Assembly: GCA_023212695.1 (NCBI GenBank)
Contig: JALCCG010000324.1
Span: 1 to 22,882, forward strand
Length of the DNA: 22,882 bases
Source of the DNA: Sporisorium sorghi
Lineage: Eukaryota > Basidiomycota > Ustilaginomycetes > Ustilaginales > Ustilaginaceae
Direction: 5' to 3'
Shown: one piece after another, positions 1 to 9,084 of the stretch
Position numbering within the stretch: position 1 is the first letter of the stretch
Layout of the letters: each line of letters opens with the position of its first letter
The notes under the pieces: model-generated
What the model was told of the DNA's origin: nothing
The model's database searches: none
What the model saw: only the letters and a program-made list of their open reading frames with translations
Made by a program: the position numbers and the translations under genes

Positions 1-8
1 CGACACTT

Positions 9-25
9 GGGGGGGGGGGGGGGGG
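9..25. repeat. Run of 17 G
   Basis: An uninterrupted G homopolymer lies at the very start of the window, 32 bases before a 64-base T run. Such runs are rare in fungal intergenic DNA. They may be real or may mark a contig edge or polymerase slippage. Confidence 0.95.
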
Positions 26-54
26 AGAAAAAAAACCGAAAGTTTTTTAGAAGA

Positions 55-57
<3 letters not shown>

Positions 58-121
<64 letters not shown>
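58..121. repeat. Run of 64 T
   Basis: There are sixty-four consecutive T upstream of the first gene. No ATG occurs between this tract and position 217, so an upstream first exon for the phosphatase-like gene, if there is one, would lie on the far side of it. The run length is probably unreliable. Confidence 0.95.
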
Positions 122-296
122 CTTGGGTGTAGCCGAGGAGAAGCGGCAAAACCTCTCTCGCCCTTCTCCGAACTTGAGGTTCTAGCCGTCTGTGCGTTTG
201 CCATCTAGATAGATATATGAGCAGCTTGTGTCCTTCCCTGTCCGTCCTTCTTTCTCATCGTCTAGCCCGTCTTTGCCACATCCCCGCTCTGCCAAC

Positions 297-1700
297 ATGT
301 CGTCTCCTGTTACCGGCCTCGTCGTGCTCATCCGACATGGTGACCGTCAAGGCTTCTACCAATCTCCATCCAAGTACACGGCCTCGCAGACCAATCTCAC
401 CGTGCTCGGATACCTTGAGGAGCTCAACAGCGGCGCACAGCTCCGATCGCGCTACCTCGATGCCAGCTCGCCCTTCCTCGTCCAAGGAGTCAACACAACT
501 GTCGCCGAGAATGTGCAGATCGAGGTTCAGGCCGATGCCGGTGGCGAAGGCGGCGTCATTGTCGAGAGTGCCAATGCCTTCATGCAGGGCCTCTACCCCG
601 CTTTCAACGATACCATCGTACTGGCCAACGGCACCACCGTCTCCTGGGACAACCGCGCCCAGCTCATCCCCGTCGAGACCGTCGAGCCGGAACAGTCGTT
701 TGTCATGGAGCCCTGGACCGAGTGCAACAAGTTTGACGATTTCAGCGAAGAGTGGTACAACAGCACCGACTTCAAAAAGCAGAGCGCCCTCGCTCAGCCC
801 TTCTACGACTCGATTCCCAGCTCGATCCTGGGCAATCGTCCCAAGACGCTGGTCAACGCGTGGAACGTGTTTGACTTCCTCAACGTGCAAAAGATCCACA
901 ATGCGACACTGGCGCCGAGCATCACGGACGACATGCTGTCCAACGCCTTGAGCTGGGCAGAGTATCACGAAGCTGGTCTCTTTGGCGTGTCCGACCCGCA
1001 TTCTGTGGGGAGCATTGCGGGTCGAGGCATGCTCAACCCGCTCTCCGACGCCATCACACGCGTCGCCAATGCTTCGGACCCGCTCAAGGTCTCAGTCGTG
1101 GCTGCATCGTACAAGCCCTTCTTCTCGCTCTTCAGCCTCTTCCAGATGTCCGATTTGCAGGGCAAGCTGGTCGACTACGCTTCGGCTATGGTGTTCGAGA
1201 TCCACCAGGATAAATCGATCCAGCTCTACTTCCGAAACGGCTCGTACGGCGACTTGGAACCGCACTCTGTGCTCGGCGCTTCGCCTGTGCCGGTGGACAC
1301 GTTCCTGCAGCGCGCCAACTCGGTCAAGCTCGAGACGCTCGCCGACTGGTGCAACGCGTGCGGCGAGACGAACGCACGAGGCTGTGCCGCGCTCAACGCT
1401 CTCAACGGCACGGGCAGTGGCGCCAAGTATGCCGATGCGACATCGACCACGGGCAAGCACCAGGTGTCGCCCGTCGTGGCTGGTGTCATCGGTGCCTTTG
1501 TCAGTCTTGCAGTGGCTCTGGTGGTTGTAGCGGCCCTGGCCTATTTGACGGGATTGACTGTGGTCAAACGTAGCAAGGCCAACTACTCTCGCCGCCAGCA
1601 CCTGCTCACACCAGGATCCACGAGCACTGTACACCACAACAGCGGCAACAGCCTCGAGCTCCGTTCCGACCTAGACCGGAAGGACTCGCATGTAGCGTAA
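297..1700 (+). CDS. Membrane-anchored histidine acid phosphatase-like protein (histidine phosphatase superfamily, clade 2)
   Basis: This is a single-exon ORF of 467 aa from the ATG at 297, which sits in a good fungal context (CCAACATG). The frame is open upstream to 213 but has no earlier ATG. Seen: the RHGDR phosphate-pocket motif at residues 13-17, several N-x-S/T sequons, paired cysteines near residues 352-363, a hydrophobic helix at about 391-420, and a basic then Ser-rich tail of about 45 residues. This suggests a lumenal or extracellular domain anchored at its C-terminus. Known for the family: catalysis needs the N-terminal RHG motif plus a distal His-Asp pair. Here the segment that should carry His-Asp (residues 268-273) reads AASYKP, so the proton donor seems absent. 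No signal peptide precedes the RHG motif, although the sequons and helix imply secretion; a short 5' exon may be missed. Substrate is unknown; phosphatase activity is uncertain. Confidence 0.82.
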   Translation: MSSPVTGLVVLIRHGDRQGFYQSPSKYTASQTNLTVLGYLEELNSGAQLRSRYLDASSPFLVQGVNTTVAENVQIEVQADAGGEGGVIVESANAFMQGLYPAFNDTIVLANGTTVSWDNRAQLIPVETVEPEQSFVMEPWTECNKFDDFSEEWYNSTDFKKQSALAQPFYDSIPSSILGNRPKTLVNAWNVFDFLNVQKIHNATLAPSITDDMLSNALSWAEYHEAGLFGVSDPHSVGSIAGRGMLNPLSDAITRVANASDPLKVSVVAASYKPFFSLFSLFQMSDLQGKLVDYASAMVFEIHQDKSIQLYFRNGSYGDLEPHSVLGASPVPVDTFLQRANSVKLETLADWCNACGETNARGCAALNALNGTGSGAKYADATSTTGKHQVSPVVAGVIGAFVSLAVALVVVAALAYLTGLTVVKRSKANYSRRQHLLTPGSTSTVHHNSGNSLELRSDLDRKDSHVA

Positions 1701-1926
1701 GAGTGGTTTCTGCTGATCGTTGATGGAATGGCATTCTTGCAAGCTGATGAGCGGATCAGATAACAAATTGAACAAAATCGCGGAACTCGGATTGTGGATT
1801 TGAGCTGCTCGATTTTGCTGAGTCAAAGAGGTTGTTGCTCCTTCTCTTCCGCAAGCCTCACCATCGACAACGACCACGCTCTACCACCATCTTGCTCGCG
1901 AACAAAAGGTACAACAACAAGTCATA

Positions 1927-3111
1927 ATGTCGCGACTCAGATCGTTTGGCCAGGCGCTGCAGCGCTCCGTCGAAGTAGCTCGAGACGAGACCGCCAAGAG
2001 TAAGTTGTGCACACCTTCACAGCCATGTTCTCAAGCAAGCCAGTATACTGACGTGCCACTACCCACTCCCCTTCAACAGTGATGAGGATGGAGATCTCGC
2101 CAACGTCCAAGAACCAAGGAGCGCTGCTCATCTACGCCATGACTCAGCCTGCGCATTTGTCCAACTTTGCAACTGGATCCGATTCGGACATTGGTGGGCT
2201 GTCGCAGTGCCGGCTGGGGCTGGACGAGTCGTCGCGCGGCCGCTTCTACGGCACGCTGTCGTCGCAAGTGCCAAGAGGGGGCAAGATCGAGAAGAGCGGC
2301 TATGCGGGCTTCCGCAACCGTAACCGGCCCACGCTGTTCGGCAACCAGTGTTGGGACACGACGGTGCATCCGTACCTCGCTCTGCGCGTGAGGAACAGGC
2401 TGGCTAAGAAGCCGGTGGCTAGCGCGGAGAAAGCGGAGAAGGCGGATGGGCATGCGGGTAGTGGCCTCAGGGCGGCGCTTCATGCGAGCGACCCGTCGGG
2501 ACCGGCTGCGAGTCGGGCGGTGCACGCGCTCGGGCTCGGACGGAAGGAGCTGCCAGGACCCAAGTTCTTCGTCAACATCCAGACCGACGGCCCGGTCACG
2601 AGCGACCTGTTCCAGCACCGCCTCTACCTTGACGAAAGTAAAGGCTCAGACTGGCAGACTGTAGTGGTAAGTTCCGACTCATCCTTGACAAGACCGCTCC
2701 GTCCGCATTGACACTGACACTAGCTCATCTTTCTGCCTGCAGATCCCATTCGACGACTTTGTGCTCACCAACACCGGCCAAGTGTCCAGCTCGCAGGTAT
2801 CCATGATGCGCGAAAAGATCCGCACTGTGGGCATCTCAGCCGTGCTCGACGTGCCCGTACCGCCTTCGGCCTCCAAGCCGCCCAGCAAGGATGCGCCGCC
2901 ATCGGCACTCTCTCGCAGCTCCTCGCGCTCGAAGGAGGAGGCGGCGGAGGAAGACGATTGGGCGGTGGACGGCGATCTCCGCGGTGATGGTGGCGAGGAA
3001 GGACCAGCTCGCGGCAGCAAGAGGGGGGCGACGTACAACTTTGATCTGGGCTTGGAGAGCGTCTATGCCGTGGGCGAGCTGGAGGAGCTGGATGGTGTGT
3101 TTCAGCAGTAG
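1927..3111 (+). CDS. CIA30: Complex I intermediate-associated protein 30 (CIA30/NDUFAF1 family), three exons
   Basis: Exons are 1927-1999, 2080-2666 and 2743-3111, giving 342 aa. Both introns start GTAAGT; they end CAACAG and CTGCAG, and splicing keeps the frame open. The family acts in mitochondria as an assembly chaperone for NADH:ubiquinone oxidoreductase (complex I). Seen: a short N-terminal segment rich in Arg, Ser and Gln, then the CIA30 beta-sandwich. Recognisable blocks are the GLSQC and GRFYGTLSSQVP region, SGYAGFRN, the block FFVNIQTDGP with the following LFQHRLYL, and in the last exon IPFDDFVLTNTGQV followed by MMREKIRTVGIS. A lysine/alanine-rich insert (about residues 130-165) and a Ser/Glu-rich insert near the C-terminus lengthen it relative to animal NDUFAF1 cores. 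No strong presequence is obvious beyond the basic first 20 residues. The gene presence implies a conventional respiratory complex I. Confidence 0.9.
2000..2079 (+). other. Intron 1 of the CIA30 gene
   Basis: An 80-bp GT-AG intron with donor GTAAGT, a branch-like ACTGAC at 2047-2052 and acceptor CAACAG. It interrupts a codon in phase 1 (A|TG). Confidence 0.88.
2667..2742 (+). other. Intron 2 of the CIA30 gene
   Basis: A 76-bp GT-AG intron with donor GTAAGT, ACTGAC near 2712-2717, a pyrimidine tract and acceptor CTGCAG. It is phase 0. The next exon resumes with the conserved IPFDDF block, which confirms the junction. Confidence 0.9.
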
Positions 3112-3819
3112 CAGATGCGCTCTAGCGGGAACGTGTTAGGTTGTCAGTTGATCGTAGCAAATCATCATTGTCGCATTGTGATCAGCTCTGCTTGCGATTG
3201 CAGCTTGGCCTCGCTCGAGAGGTTGATGCGCTCACAGACCAGGGACAGCAGGCTACGCACAGCATACGAACCCTCCTTCTTGAGCGGTCATGACACTTTC
3301 GAGTCTAGCAAACAGACACAGCATGTTTCGAATCATCGTACTCTTTGACCTTCGCAAACACGGTCCTTTTTGGCCTGTTCAACTCTGCACAGTCACAACA
3401 TCGCTCTCGAGACAAAAAGGACATTCCACAAGTGTGTATTGCTTTGAAAAGCAAGCTCCGGTGACGAGGAATGCCAGATTCCCGCTCACTTTCTATGAAA
3501 GACAGAGGCTGCACTTGAAGGACATGCCGTTTTTGAGAAGGTGCTCTTCCGATGATGGAATGGGCAAGCGCCATCTCGCTTTATGACAAAAGGACGGTGA
3601 CAAAGAAGCACGAAACGCGAAAAGAAAGCAAGAGGTCCCGAAAAGCTCTCTGATCGTCAAGATCCGAGGTTGGAGACCTGAGGTTTGTAGCGCCTACCGC
3701 CCTCTGCACTGACACTCGAGAAGATGGAACCAGCCACTTGGCGTGTGCAGGGAAGAGCGGGAGGTGCACGAAGCGAAAAGGGAAGAGGAGAATGCTTGCT
3801 AGCTAGCTAGCTAGCCGAT
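3112..3819. other. Convergent intergenic region
   Basis: This lies between the 3' ends of the CIA30 gene (+) and the GH128 gene (-). ORFs here are short and have no recognisable composition or motif. The only structure seen is the tetranucleotide repeat at its end. It presumably holds both polyadenylation regions. Confidence 0.6.
3798..3815. repeat. (GCTA)n microsatellite
   Basis: About 4.5 units of the self-complementary tetranucleotide GCTA/AGCT lie just downstream of the GH128 stop codon. It is a palindromic tract that could pair with itself in the mRNA 3' end. Confidence 0.9.
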
Positions 3820-4962
3820 TCACCTGCGAACGGGGATGAGACCATCACGACGACGCTTCTGGCCAGCTGACTGTTCCACCGAGGCCAGGTAAGACTTGCC
3901 CGTGGCGCTCAGACTCTGACCGGCCTGGTTGGGGGTCAGATCGCCATACGGCCCGTTGTTGGCATCCGAGACCGAGTAAGCAGCGACGCGCGAGTCGGAC
4001 TCAAAGAGCTGCACCATCTGGTTGAGCATCGAGTCGACCTTGCTCTGATCGCAGTAGACGGGTGAAGGGCCCTGGTAGTTGATGCATGCGAACTCGGTGA
4101 TCCACATGGGCTTGCCATACTGGGCAAAGTGGTCGAGGACGCCCTTGACGCCGTCCATGTTGTCCTGGAAGATGTGCACCGCGATAATGTCCGGCTGGTG
4201 CTTGACGGCCTTGAGGAAGGGGGCCAGCCAGGTCTCGTCCTTCTGCATGGCCATGCTGGGCGAGATGAGCTTGGCGCCGGCCTCAGCGTGAGGGCCGAGG
4301 TACTGGTCCCAAGCGGAAGCGGCGTCAGCAGTGGGGATCACGCCCGACGAACCCGAGCCGGAGAAATCCGGTTCATTAAAACCCATGACGAAGGGGCTGG
4401 CCCCCGGCTTGAGCTTCTTGAAGGCTTGGAAGCGAGCCCAGTCGTCGTCGTGGTTGACGCGGCCAAGACCCCAGAGCATGGGCACAGCAAGGATGTTGTC
4501 GCCGTTCGGGTTGTCCGGGTTGGGGGTCCAGTCGTAGTACCATCCGAGCGAGTTGGCGATCCACTTGAGCGAGTTGCCGCCAGCGACACCTGCTTTGCCC
4601 TTGGGAGGGGTGAATCCAGAGATGGAAATGGAAGAGCCTGACGAGGATGACGAGGATGAAGACGAGGAGGAATCACCGGAAGTGGACGAGCTGGAAGAGC
4701 CTGAGCTGGAGCTGGAGCTGGAGCTAGACGAGCCAGAACCAGAGCCAGAGTTGGAGCTGGATGAGGAGCCGGAGCTAGCACCGGTGGCGTCCTGATGGGA
4801 GGAGGGCTGAGGGGCACTAGACGCGGTCGAGGAGGAAGACTGCTTGTGGTGACGGCCCTTGGCGTGGCACTGCTTCTTTGCGTCGACCGAGTCGGCTGCG
4901 GTCAAGAAGAGAGCGAGCACGAGGAAGGCGAGAAGGATGAGCTTGTGGTTGAGGACGAGCAT
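3820..4962 (-). CDS. Secreted GH128 (Asl1-like) beta-1,3-glucanase with serine-rich linker
   Basis: A single exon of 380 aa from the ATG at 4962. Seen: a hydrophobic signal peptide (about residues 7-24, likely cleaved after AADS or nearby), a basic Cys-containing stretch (29-40), a Ser/Gly low-complexity linker (about 42-115) and a C-terminal catalytic TIM-barrel domain (about 117-365). The barrel has the family hallmarks NSLGWYYDWTP near residue 137, GFNEPD with putative acid/base Glu197, and MWITEF with putative nucleophile Glu290. The Asl1/GH128 family acts on beta-1,3-glucans, and many fungal members are wall-associated. The linker would suit display at the cell wall; its extreme Ser content predicts O-mannosylation. 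The C-terminus has KRRR at 369-372, which resembles a Kex2 processing site. The coding-strand upstream region is pyrimidine-rich, as in many well-expressed fungal genes. Confidence 0.9.
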   Translation of the reverse strand: MLVLNHKLILLAFLVLALFLTAADSVDAKKQCHAKGRHHKQSSSSTASSAPQPSSHQDATGASSGSSSSSNSGSGSGSSSSSSSSSSGSSSSSTSGDSSSSSSSSSSSGSSISISGFTPPKGKAGVAGGNSLKWIANSLGWYYDWTPNPDNPNGDNILAVPMLWGLGRVNHDDDWARFQAFKKLKPGASPFVMGFNEPDFSGSGSSGVIPTADAASAWDQYLGPHAEAGAKLISPSMAMQKDETWLAPFLKAVKHQPDIIAVHIFQDNMDGVKGVLDHFAQYGKPMWITEFACINYQGPSPVYCDQSKVDSMLNQMVQLFESDSRVAAYSVSDANNGPYGDLTPNQAGQSLSATGKSYLASVEQSAGQKRRRDGLIPVRR

Positions 4963-5089
4963 GGTGAATGATTGAGATGGGGGATGGATGGTTGGAGGTG
5001 GTGAGAGGAGAGATGAGGTGATGCTACAGTAGTGGATGCGCGAGAGAGTGGAGAGAGAGATTGCTGAACGATGGTGAATTGTCTGTCAA

Positions 5090-5300
5090 AGACTGAGACT
5101 ACCGAGGAGCGAGAAAGAAGCAAAGGTCGAAGAAGTCAAAGTGGTGTTGTTTCGAAGGAAAGTTCCGATGCTATCAAAGCTATCGAGAACGAAGGAAAGT
5201 GTAGAGGAGTGGAGAGGAGAGGATGTCTTGAGGAGCGAGTGGATGAGGAGAAGAGGAGAGAAGAGTGGATGGAAGAGGAAAGAGGAAGGGAGGGATGAAG
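5090..5300 (-). promoter_or_regulatory. Long polypyrimidine (CT-rich) tract upstream of the GH128 gene
   Basis: The plus strand is strongly purine-biased (GA-rich) over about 200 bp, so the GH128 coding strand is CT-rich 130-340 bases upstream of its ATG. CT-rich tracts are common in fungal promoters and 5' leaders of active genes. No clear TATA box was seen nearby. Confidence 0.45.
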
Positions 5301-6559
5301 ACGCGGTCGAGATTGTGGCGAGCTCAGAGTAGTTTTTGGACAGCTCGGCGTTGCTCTCACGTCGTCGCGAGTGAGTCTCGGCAGCAGCTGCTTCTGCCGC
5401 TGCTCACTGCCATTTTCAGCCAAGTGAATGGTCTAATGCACGCCGAAGAGGCAGCTAGCCAACCAGCCGATCGCCGCACACTCCCCCTGTGACACATTGC
5501 ATGCTGCGACTGTGTGAAAACACATCTTGGCGTAAAGCTATACAATCTAGCGGTTCAGCTCTGCAGCAGTGGCAGCAAGCACACGACGGGATTGTGCTGG
5601 CAAGAAACGGCACCAAGCCGGCGTGCTTCCTTGATTTGCTCGGTTGCAGGAGGTGCAGTATCAAAGGTTGGGATTTTGGTCCTGCATCAACTCTAAGCTT
5701 TTGAGAAGCTTTCCTTTGTTTCTGACAGCAGAGCGTGGGATTGCAAAGCTTCTTGTTCTGCGCATACTTCCGTGTGACAACCGAAATGAAGTCGCTGCTT
5801 CGTCACTCTTTTGCGACGGTCACGATTCAAAGGCGTACTCGACGGCTGCCAGCGATCTTCTTGGCGCGAGAGAGAAGACGAGCAGCATGTGACAACAATG
5901 CAAGACGGCACGAGTGCAGCACTAGGTTGCAACTCGAATACAAATGCTTGCAGGCAAGTCGGTCTAGCGTGAGAAGCGAAAAGCAGTGTCTGAGTGTTCT
6001 TCTGCCTCTTTCTAGTAATTTTCAACTCCGACACCGATGCGATTTTCGGAAGAGACGCGCCGCGACTTGTTTGCTGTCTCGCTACAGGAAAAAAAAAAAA
6101 AAAAAAAAAAACCCTTGTCGATCCTTCCTTTTTTGTCTCACTCGACCGAGCGACTTCCTTTCCTCGGTACAGCCTACAGTAAGCCGACAATCAATGAATG
6201 CCACTCATACAGCCCGTCATTGGATGTGAGGATACAATAGTTCTGCTGGTGTGCCAAGAACAGGCGGTGCGGTGCGGCTGATCAGTCGCAACCCTCGAAA
6301 TTCACCGGCAGCGCCACAACGCTCAAAAGTGCAGAAGAGACCTTCCCATAGAAGATTCGGTATTCGCCGTTGGTGGCTCATCGTTTGAGGCTGCGGTATC
6401 TGCAGCTCAAGTGTGACAACGACGCACCTCACCGCCTCTCGCCTGCACAGCATCATCTCGACCACCAACAGCGCAAATCACAACTTGCACATATCGTCTG
6501 AGTAAGCTTTCATTGAGGTGAGCCTACGATCGGGCACGGCATCCTCCCGATCTCCCTCT
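5301..6559. other. Intergenic region between the GH128 gene and the aldose epimerase gene
   Basis: Six-frame reading gives only short ORFs without convincing domain content. The stretch has the poly-A tract at 6089-6111 but no tRNA or other RNA gene that I could recognise. It holds the distal GH128 promoter and the 3' region of the epimerase gene. Confidence 0.5.
6089..6111. repeat. Run of 23 A
   Basis: A homopolymeric A tract in intergenic DNA. No target duplication or retroposed gene body is seen beside it, so it reads as a simple repeat and not a processed-pseudogene tail. Confidence 0.9.
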
Positions 6560-7873
6560 CTACTTTCGCCAGGCTTCGGCCACCACCCAGTGATCGTACA
6601 CCTGGCCCTTCTCGAGAATCTCCTCCTGACCACCAAGCCCAACGAGGCTCGGCTGGATGAATCCGCAGTGAGGACCGCCAAACTCGATCGCAGCGAACGC
6701 GCTGTTGAAGCTACCGCTTTCCGGCAGACCTCCTTTGCGGTGCGCCTTCTTCATCAACCCGCCCGACTGTGCCGGGTCGGCTGGGTGCTCGGGCTGTGCG
6801 CCTGCCGTCCAGAGCTGAACGCCAGCCTGGTTCGAGTGGAACGTCACCGATCGACCCGCTGCGTCGGATGTGAGGCGTACACGTTTCGTTTCGTTGGTGG
6901 CGATCTTGTCGACGTCGTCGGACTGAGGAGTCGCGCTGAGACCCCAGACGTAGAAGTCGTCGTAGCCGCCGGAAGGGATGCCTTCGCCGATGCGCTTGCC
7001 GCCGTGCTGGTCCCACTTGTGCGAGCCCGGGTTGGAGAATGAGTCGGCCGGGCCGGACAGCGGCCTCAGCTCACCCGTGGCAATCTGCGCAGGGTCGAGC
7101 TCGAGGTGCGAGATCGATTTGCCCGCAGGCGCGTAGAGCTGGAAGACGTGCTCGTACACCGTGCCCTTGTCCGCCTGACCCACCTTTTCGTTCGAGGCAG
7201 ATAGGTTGAAGCCCCAGTGGTGCGTCATGTTGAACGGCGTAGCCTCGACCGCTCCGTCCTTGGCCAGAGCTGCACGGTAGCGCAGCAGCAGCTTGCCCGC
7301 CGACTTGCCCAGCTCCTCACTCGATCCCGAGCCGGGCACGATCGCCAGCAGCACCTCGACGCGCACCTGGCCAGGGTAGCCCGAATCGCCGTCCGGCGAC
7401 TCGATCGCAAAGATCATACTGCTCTCCTTACCCGTCGGGCTGCTTGTCGAAGTGAAACCGGCATCGGCAAACAGCTGGCTGTCCTTCGTCTCGACCGGCT
7501 GCCAGTAGCACTTGTCGAACGGTCCGTGCTGCACGATGCTGTCCACCTTGTTTGGCGTGTCGCTCTCTGGCCCGCCGTGCAGCACCACACCGGGCGCGCT
7601 GAACTCGGGCAGCTCGACCTGGGTCGTCTTGCCGTTGGCAGACTTGTACTCGATCTTGCCCGCGGGCAGACGGTTGGCGTAGCGTCCGATGATGGGATTG
7701 AGGAACTTTCGCCCGCGTGCCTGGTGGTCTTTGGGGTCTTCTGGTCCACCGATGAAGTCTTCGCCGTCTTCGGTCGAGATGCTGTGGATGGTGAGGCCGT
7801 AGGGAAGCACTGACACGGTCAGATCGGCGCCCGAGGCGGACAGTAGGATGGGCTTGAATGGGTCGACGGCCAT
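6560..7873 (-). CDS. Aldose 1-epimerase (galactose mutarotase family)
   Basis: A single exon of 437 aa from the ATG at 7873. The enzyme interconverts alpha and beta anomers of hexoses such as galactose, feeding the Leloir pathway; it is expected in the cytosol (no signal peptide). Seen: GRYANRL at residues 63-69, LHGG at 98-101, NMTHHWGFNL at 215-224 (His219 aligns with the catalytic acid of the NLTNHTYFNL consensus), YDDFY at 304-308, and AIEFG at 395-399 with Glu397 as the likely catalytic base. It is longer than the usual 330-380 residues because of loop insertions near 145-165, 185-195 and 355-385. Position 218 is His where Asn is usual. No galactokinase or uridylyltransferase gene lies nearby, so the pathway role rests on family membership. 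Confidence 0.92.
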   Translation of the reverse strand: MAVDPFKPILLSASGADLTVSVLPYGLTIHSISTEDGEDFIGGPEDPKDHQARGRKFLNPIIGRYANRLPAGKIEYKSANGKTTQVELPEFSAPGVVLHGGPESDTPNKVDSIVQHGPFDKCYWQPVETKDSQLFADAGFTSTSSPTGKESSMIFAIESPDGDSGYPGQVRVEVLLAIVPGSGSSEELGKSAGKLLLRYRAALAKDGAVEATPFNMTHHWGFNLSASNEKVGQADKGTVYEHVFQLYAPAGKSISHLELDPAQIATGELRPLSGPADSFSNPGSHKWDQHGGKRIGEGIPSGGYDDFYVWGLSATPQSDDVDKIATNETKRVRLTSDAAGRSVTFHSNQAGVQLWTAGAQPEHPADPAQSGGLMKKAHRKGGLPESGSFNSAFAAIEFGGPHCGFIQPSLVGLGGQEEILEKGQVYDHWVVAEAWRK

Positions 7874-7947
7874 GTTTGTTTGCTGAAGGTGGTAGAAGTG
7901 GATCGTTTTCTCCTAAAGCTGAGACGTCGTGGTGCCACGCCCTCGTC

Positions 7948-7954
7948 TATATAT
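7948..7954 (-). promoter_or_regulatory. Candidate TATA box of the aldose epimerase gene
   Basis: TATATAT lies 75 bases upstream of the epimerase ATG on the coding strand, a suitable spacing for a fungal core promoter with a short leader. Confidence 0.4.
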
Positions 7955-8252
7955 GTAGCTGGCTGGTTTCGGACCTCTCTCCTCTGTAGTGTGGGGCCGT
8001 GGGAGAGATGACCGGTAGAGTGTGCGCACGGCCTCCAAGGCTGGCTGCTCCACAAATGAAGGTTCGGTGTGCCAAATCCACCGTTTCGCCGTCGTCTCTT
8101 TTCCCCGGCTTTCTTTCTTCCAAAGCGTCAAGCGAGACCGGGGATCTTGGCCAATTTTTCCTAGATTACCGGTCCAACACCCCAACTCGACCAACACTTG
8201 TCTCCGCCGGTCAACAGCCCCACATTGGGGTTCCATCAGTCCCGCGCTCGGT

Positions 8253-8945
8253 CTATATGTCTTGGTCCCCTCGACCGCAGTCATCGTCAGCTAGCATGCT
8301 GTCCAAAAGCTGGCTGCATCTCTGCCATCCCTCGGATTGCTGAAGAGAAGCTTCCTCGACTGCATCCTGCTGTGTAAGAAGTCTCTCCTCCTTCTCCTCG
8401 TCATCGTCGTCCGTGGATCGAGGCGCTACATGGCTGATAAGCGCCTTTTTGGCAGCTGCAGGACCCTCCCCCAACAGTGCATCGAGCTCCAGCTGCTGTT
8501 GTGCTTGCTCGGCGAGAGCATCGAGCTCTTTTTCGTAGAGGTGGGCCCGCACATTCCACATACGACTGCGAAGCATTTGCCTCTGCTTGCGCAAGTGTTC
8601 AAGCTGTGCCGCATCCTGCATTCCTGTGGCGATGGCTGCCTTGTAGGCGTTGTCGGCCTCGTCTGCAGCTCCTCGATGCTTCTGCATGACCGGCATCAGA
8701 TCGACTCTTCGCATTGAGCTTTTGTCCGGCAATGACGTACAGGCGAGATTCTTTGCCGTCAGCTGTCGAAGTCCATGTGCCATGATGGCTGACTTTCGCT
8801 CGTGACCCTTCATGACTAGGCCTTGAATGTCGATGGTGGTGCGTCTGGAAAGATAGGACTTTTGCATACATGTGCTGGAGAGTCCATCACCGACAGCGAG
8901 GTTCTTGGAGCCTGGTGCAATATCGGTACGGTCGAGTGCGTTCAT
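8253..8945 (-). CDS. Hypothetical protein with central coiled coil and acidic patch
   Basis: An uninterrupted 230-codon ORF from the ATG at 8945; I do not recognise the family. Seen: a basic N-terminal third, a long charged helix (about residues 90-165) rich in Gln, Glu, Leu and Arg with probable coiled-coil character, an acidic cluster STDDDDEEKEE at about 179-189, and a Gln/Ser-rich tail ending in acidic residues. No signal peptide or membrane span. Its stop is 379 bp upstream of the epimerase start on the same strand, so the epimerase promoter lies between them. Its own start is only 140 bp from the edge of repeat A at 9085, so part of its promoter may be derived from the mobile element. 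Alternative frames in the same stretch also have ORFs, which lowers confidence. Confidence 0.55.
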   Translation of the reverse strand: MNALDRTDIAPGSKNLAVGDGLSSTCMQKSYLSRRTTIDIQGLVMKGHERKSAIMAHGLRQLTAKNLACTSLPDKSSMRRVDLMPVMQKHRGAADEADNAYKAAIATGMQDAAQLEHLRKQRQMLRSRMWNVRAHLYEKELDALAEQAQQQLELDALLGEGPAAAKKALISHVAPRSTDDDDEEKEERLLTQQDAVEEASLQQSEGWQRCSQLLDSMLADDDCGRGDQDI

Positions 8946-9084
8946 CGTGAGACGACGCAGACAGTAGGGCGTGAATCCTACTAGGCCTGCTGCCCTGGCG
9001 GCTTTACTGGTTGCATGGTAAGCAAGCAGGCATGTCCAGGGCTGATCTGACGAGACCTGCTACGTGTACGCCTCATCCGATGTC

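Noticed and set aside
228..1700. 490-aa version of the phosphatase-like protein
   Set aside because: It starts with GTG; the first ATG in this frame is at 297. The ATG at 217 is in another frame and gives low-complexity sequence.
6089..6111. Poly-A tail of a retroposed gene or non-LTR element
   Set aside because: No coding remnant precedes it and no target duplication is visible.
5136..6240. Overlapping ORFs of 60-165 codons on both strands
   Set aside because: Composition follows the purine tract and poly-A run; no motif, no conserved start context.
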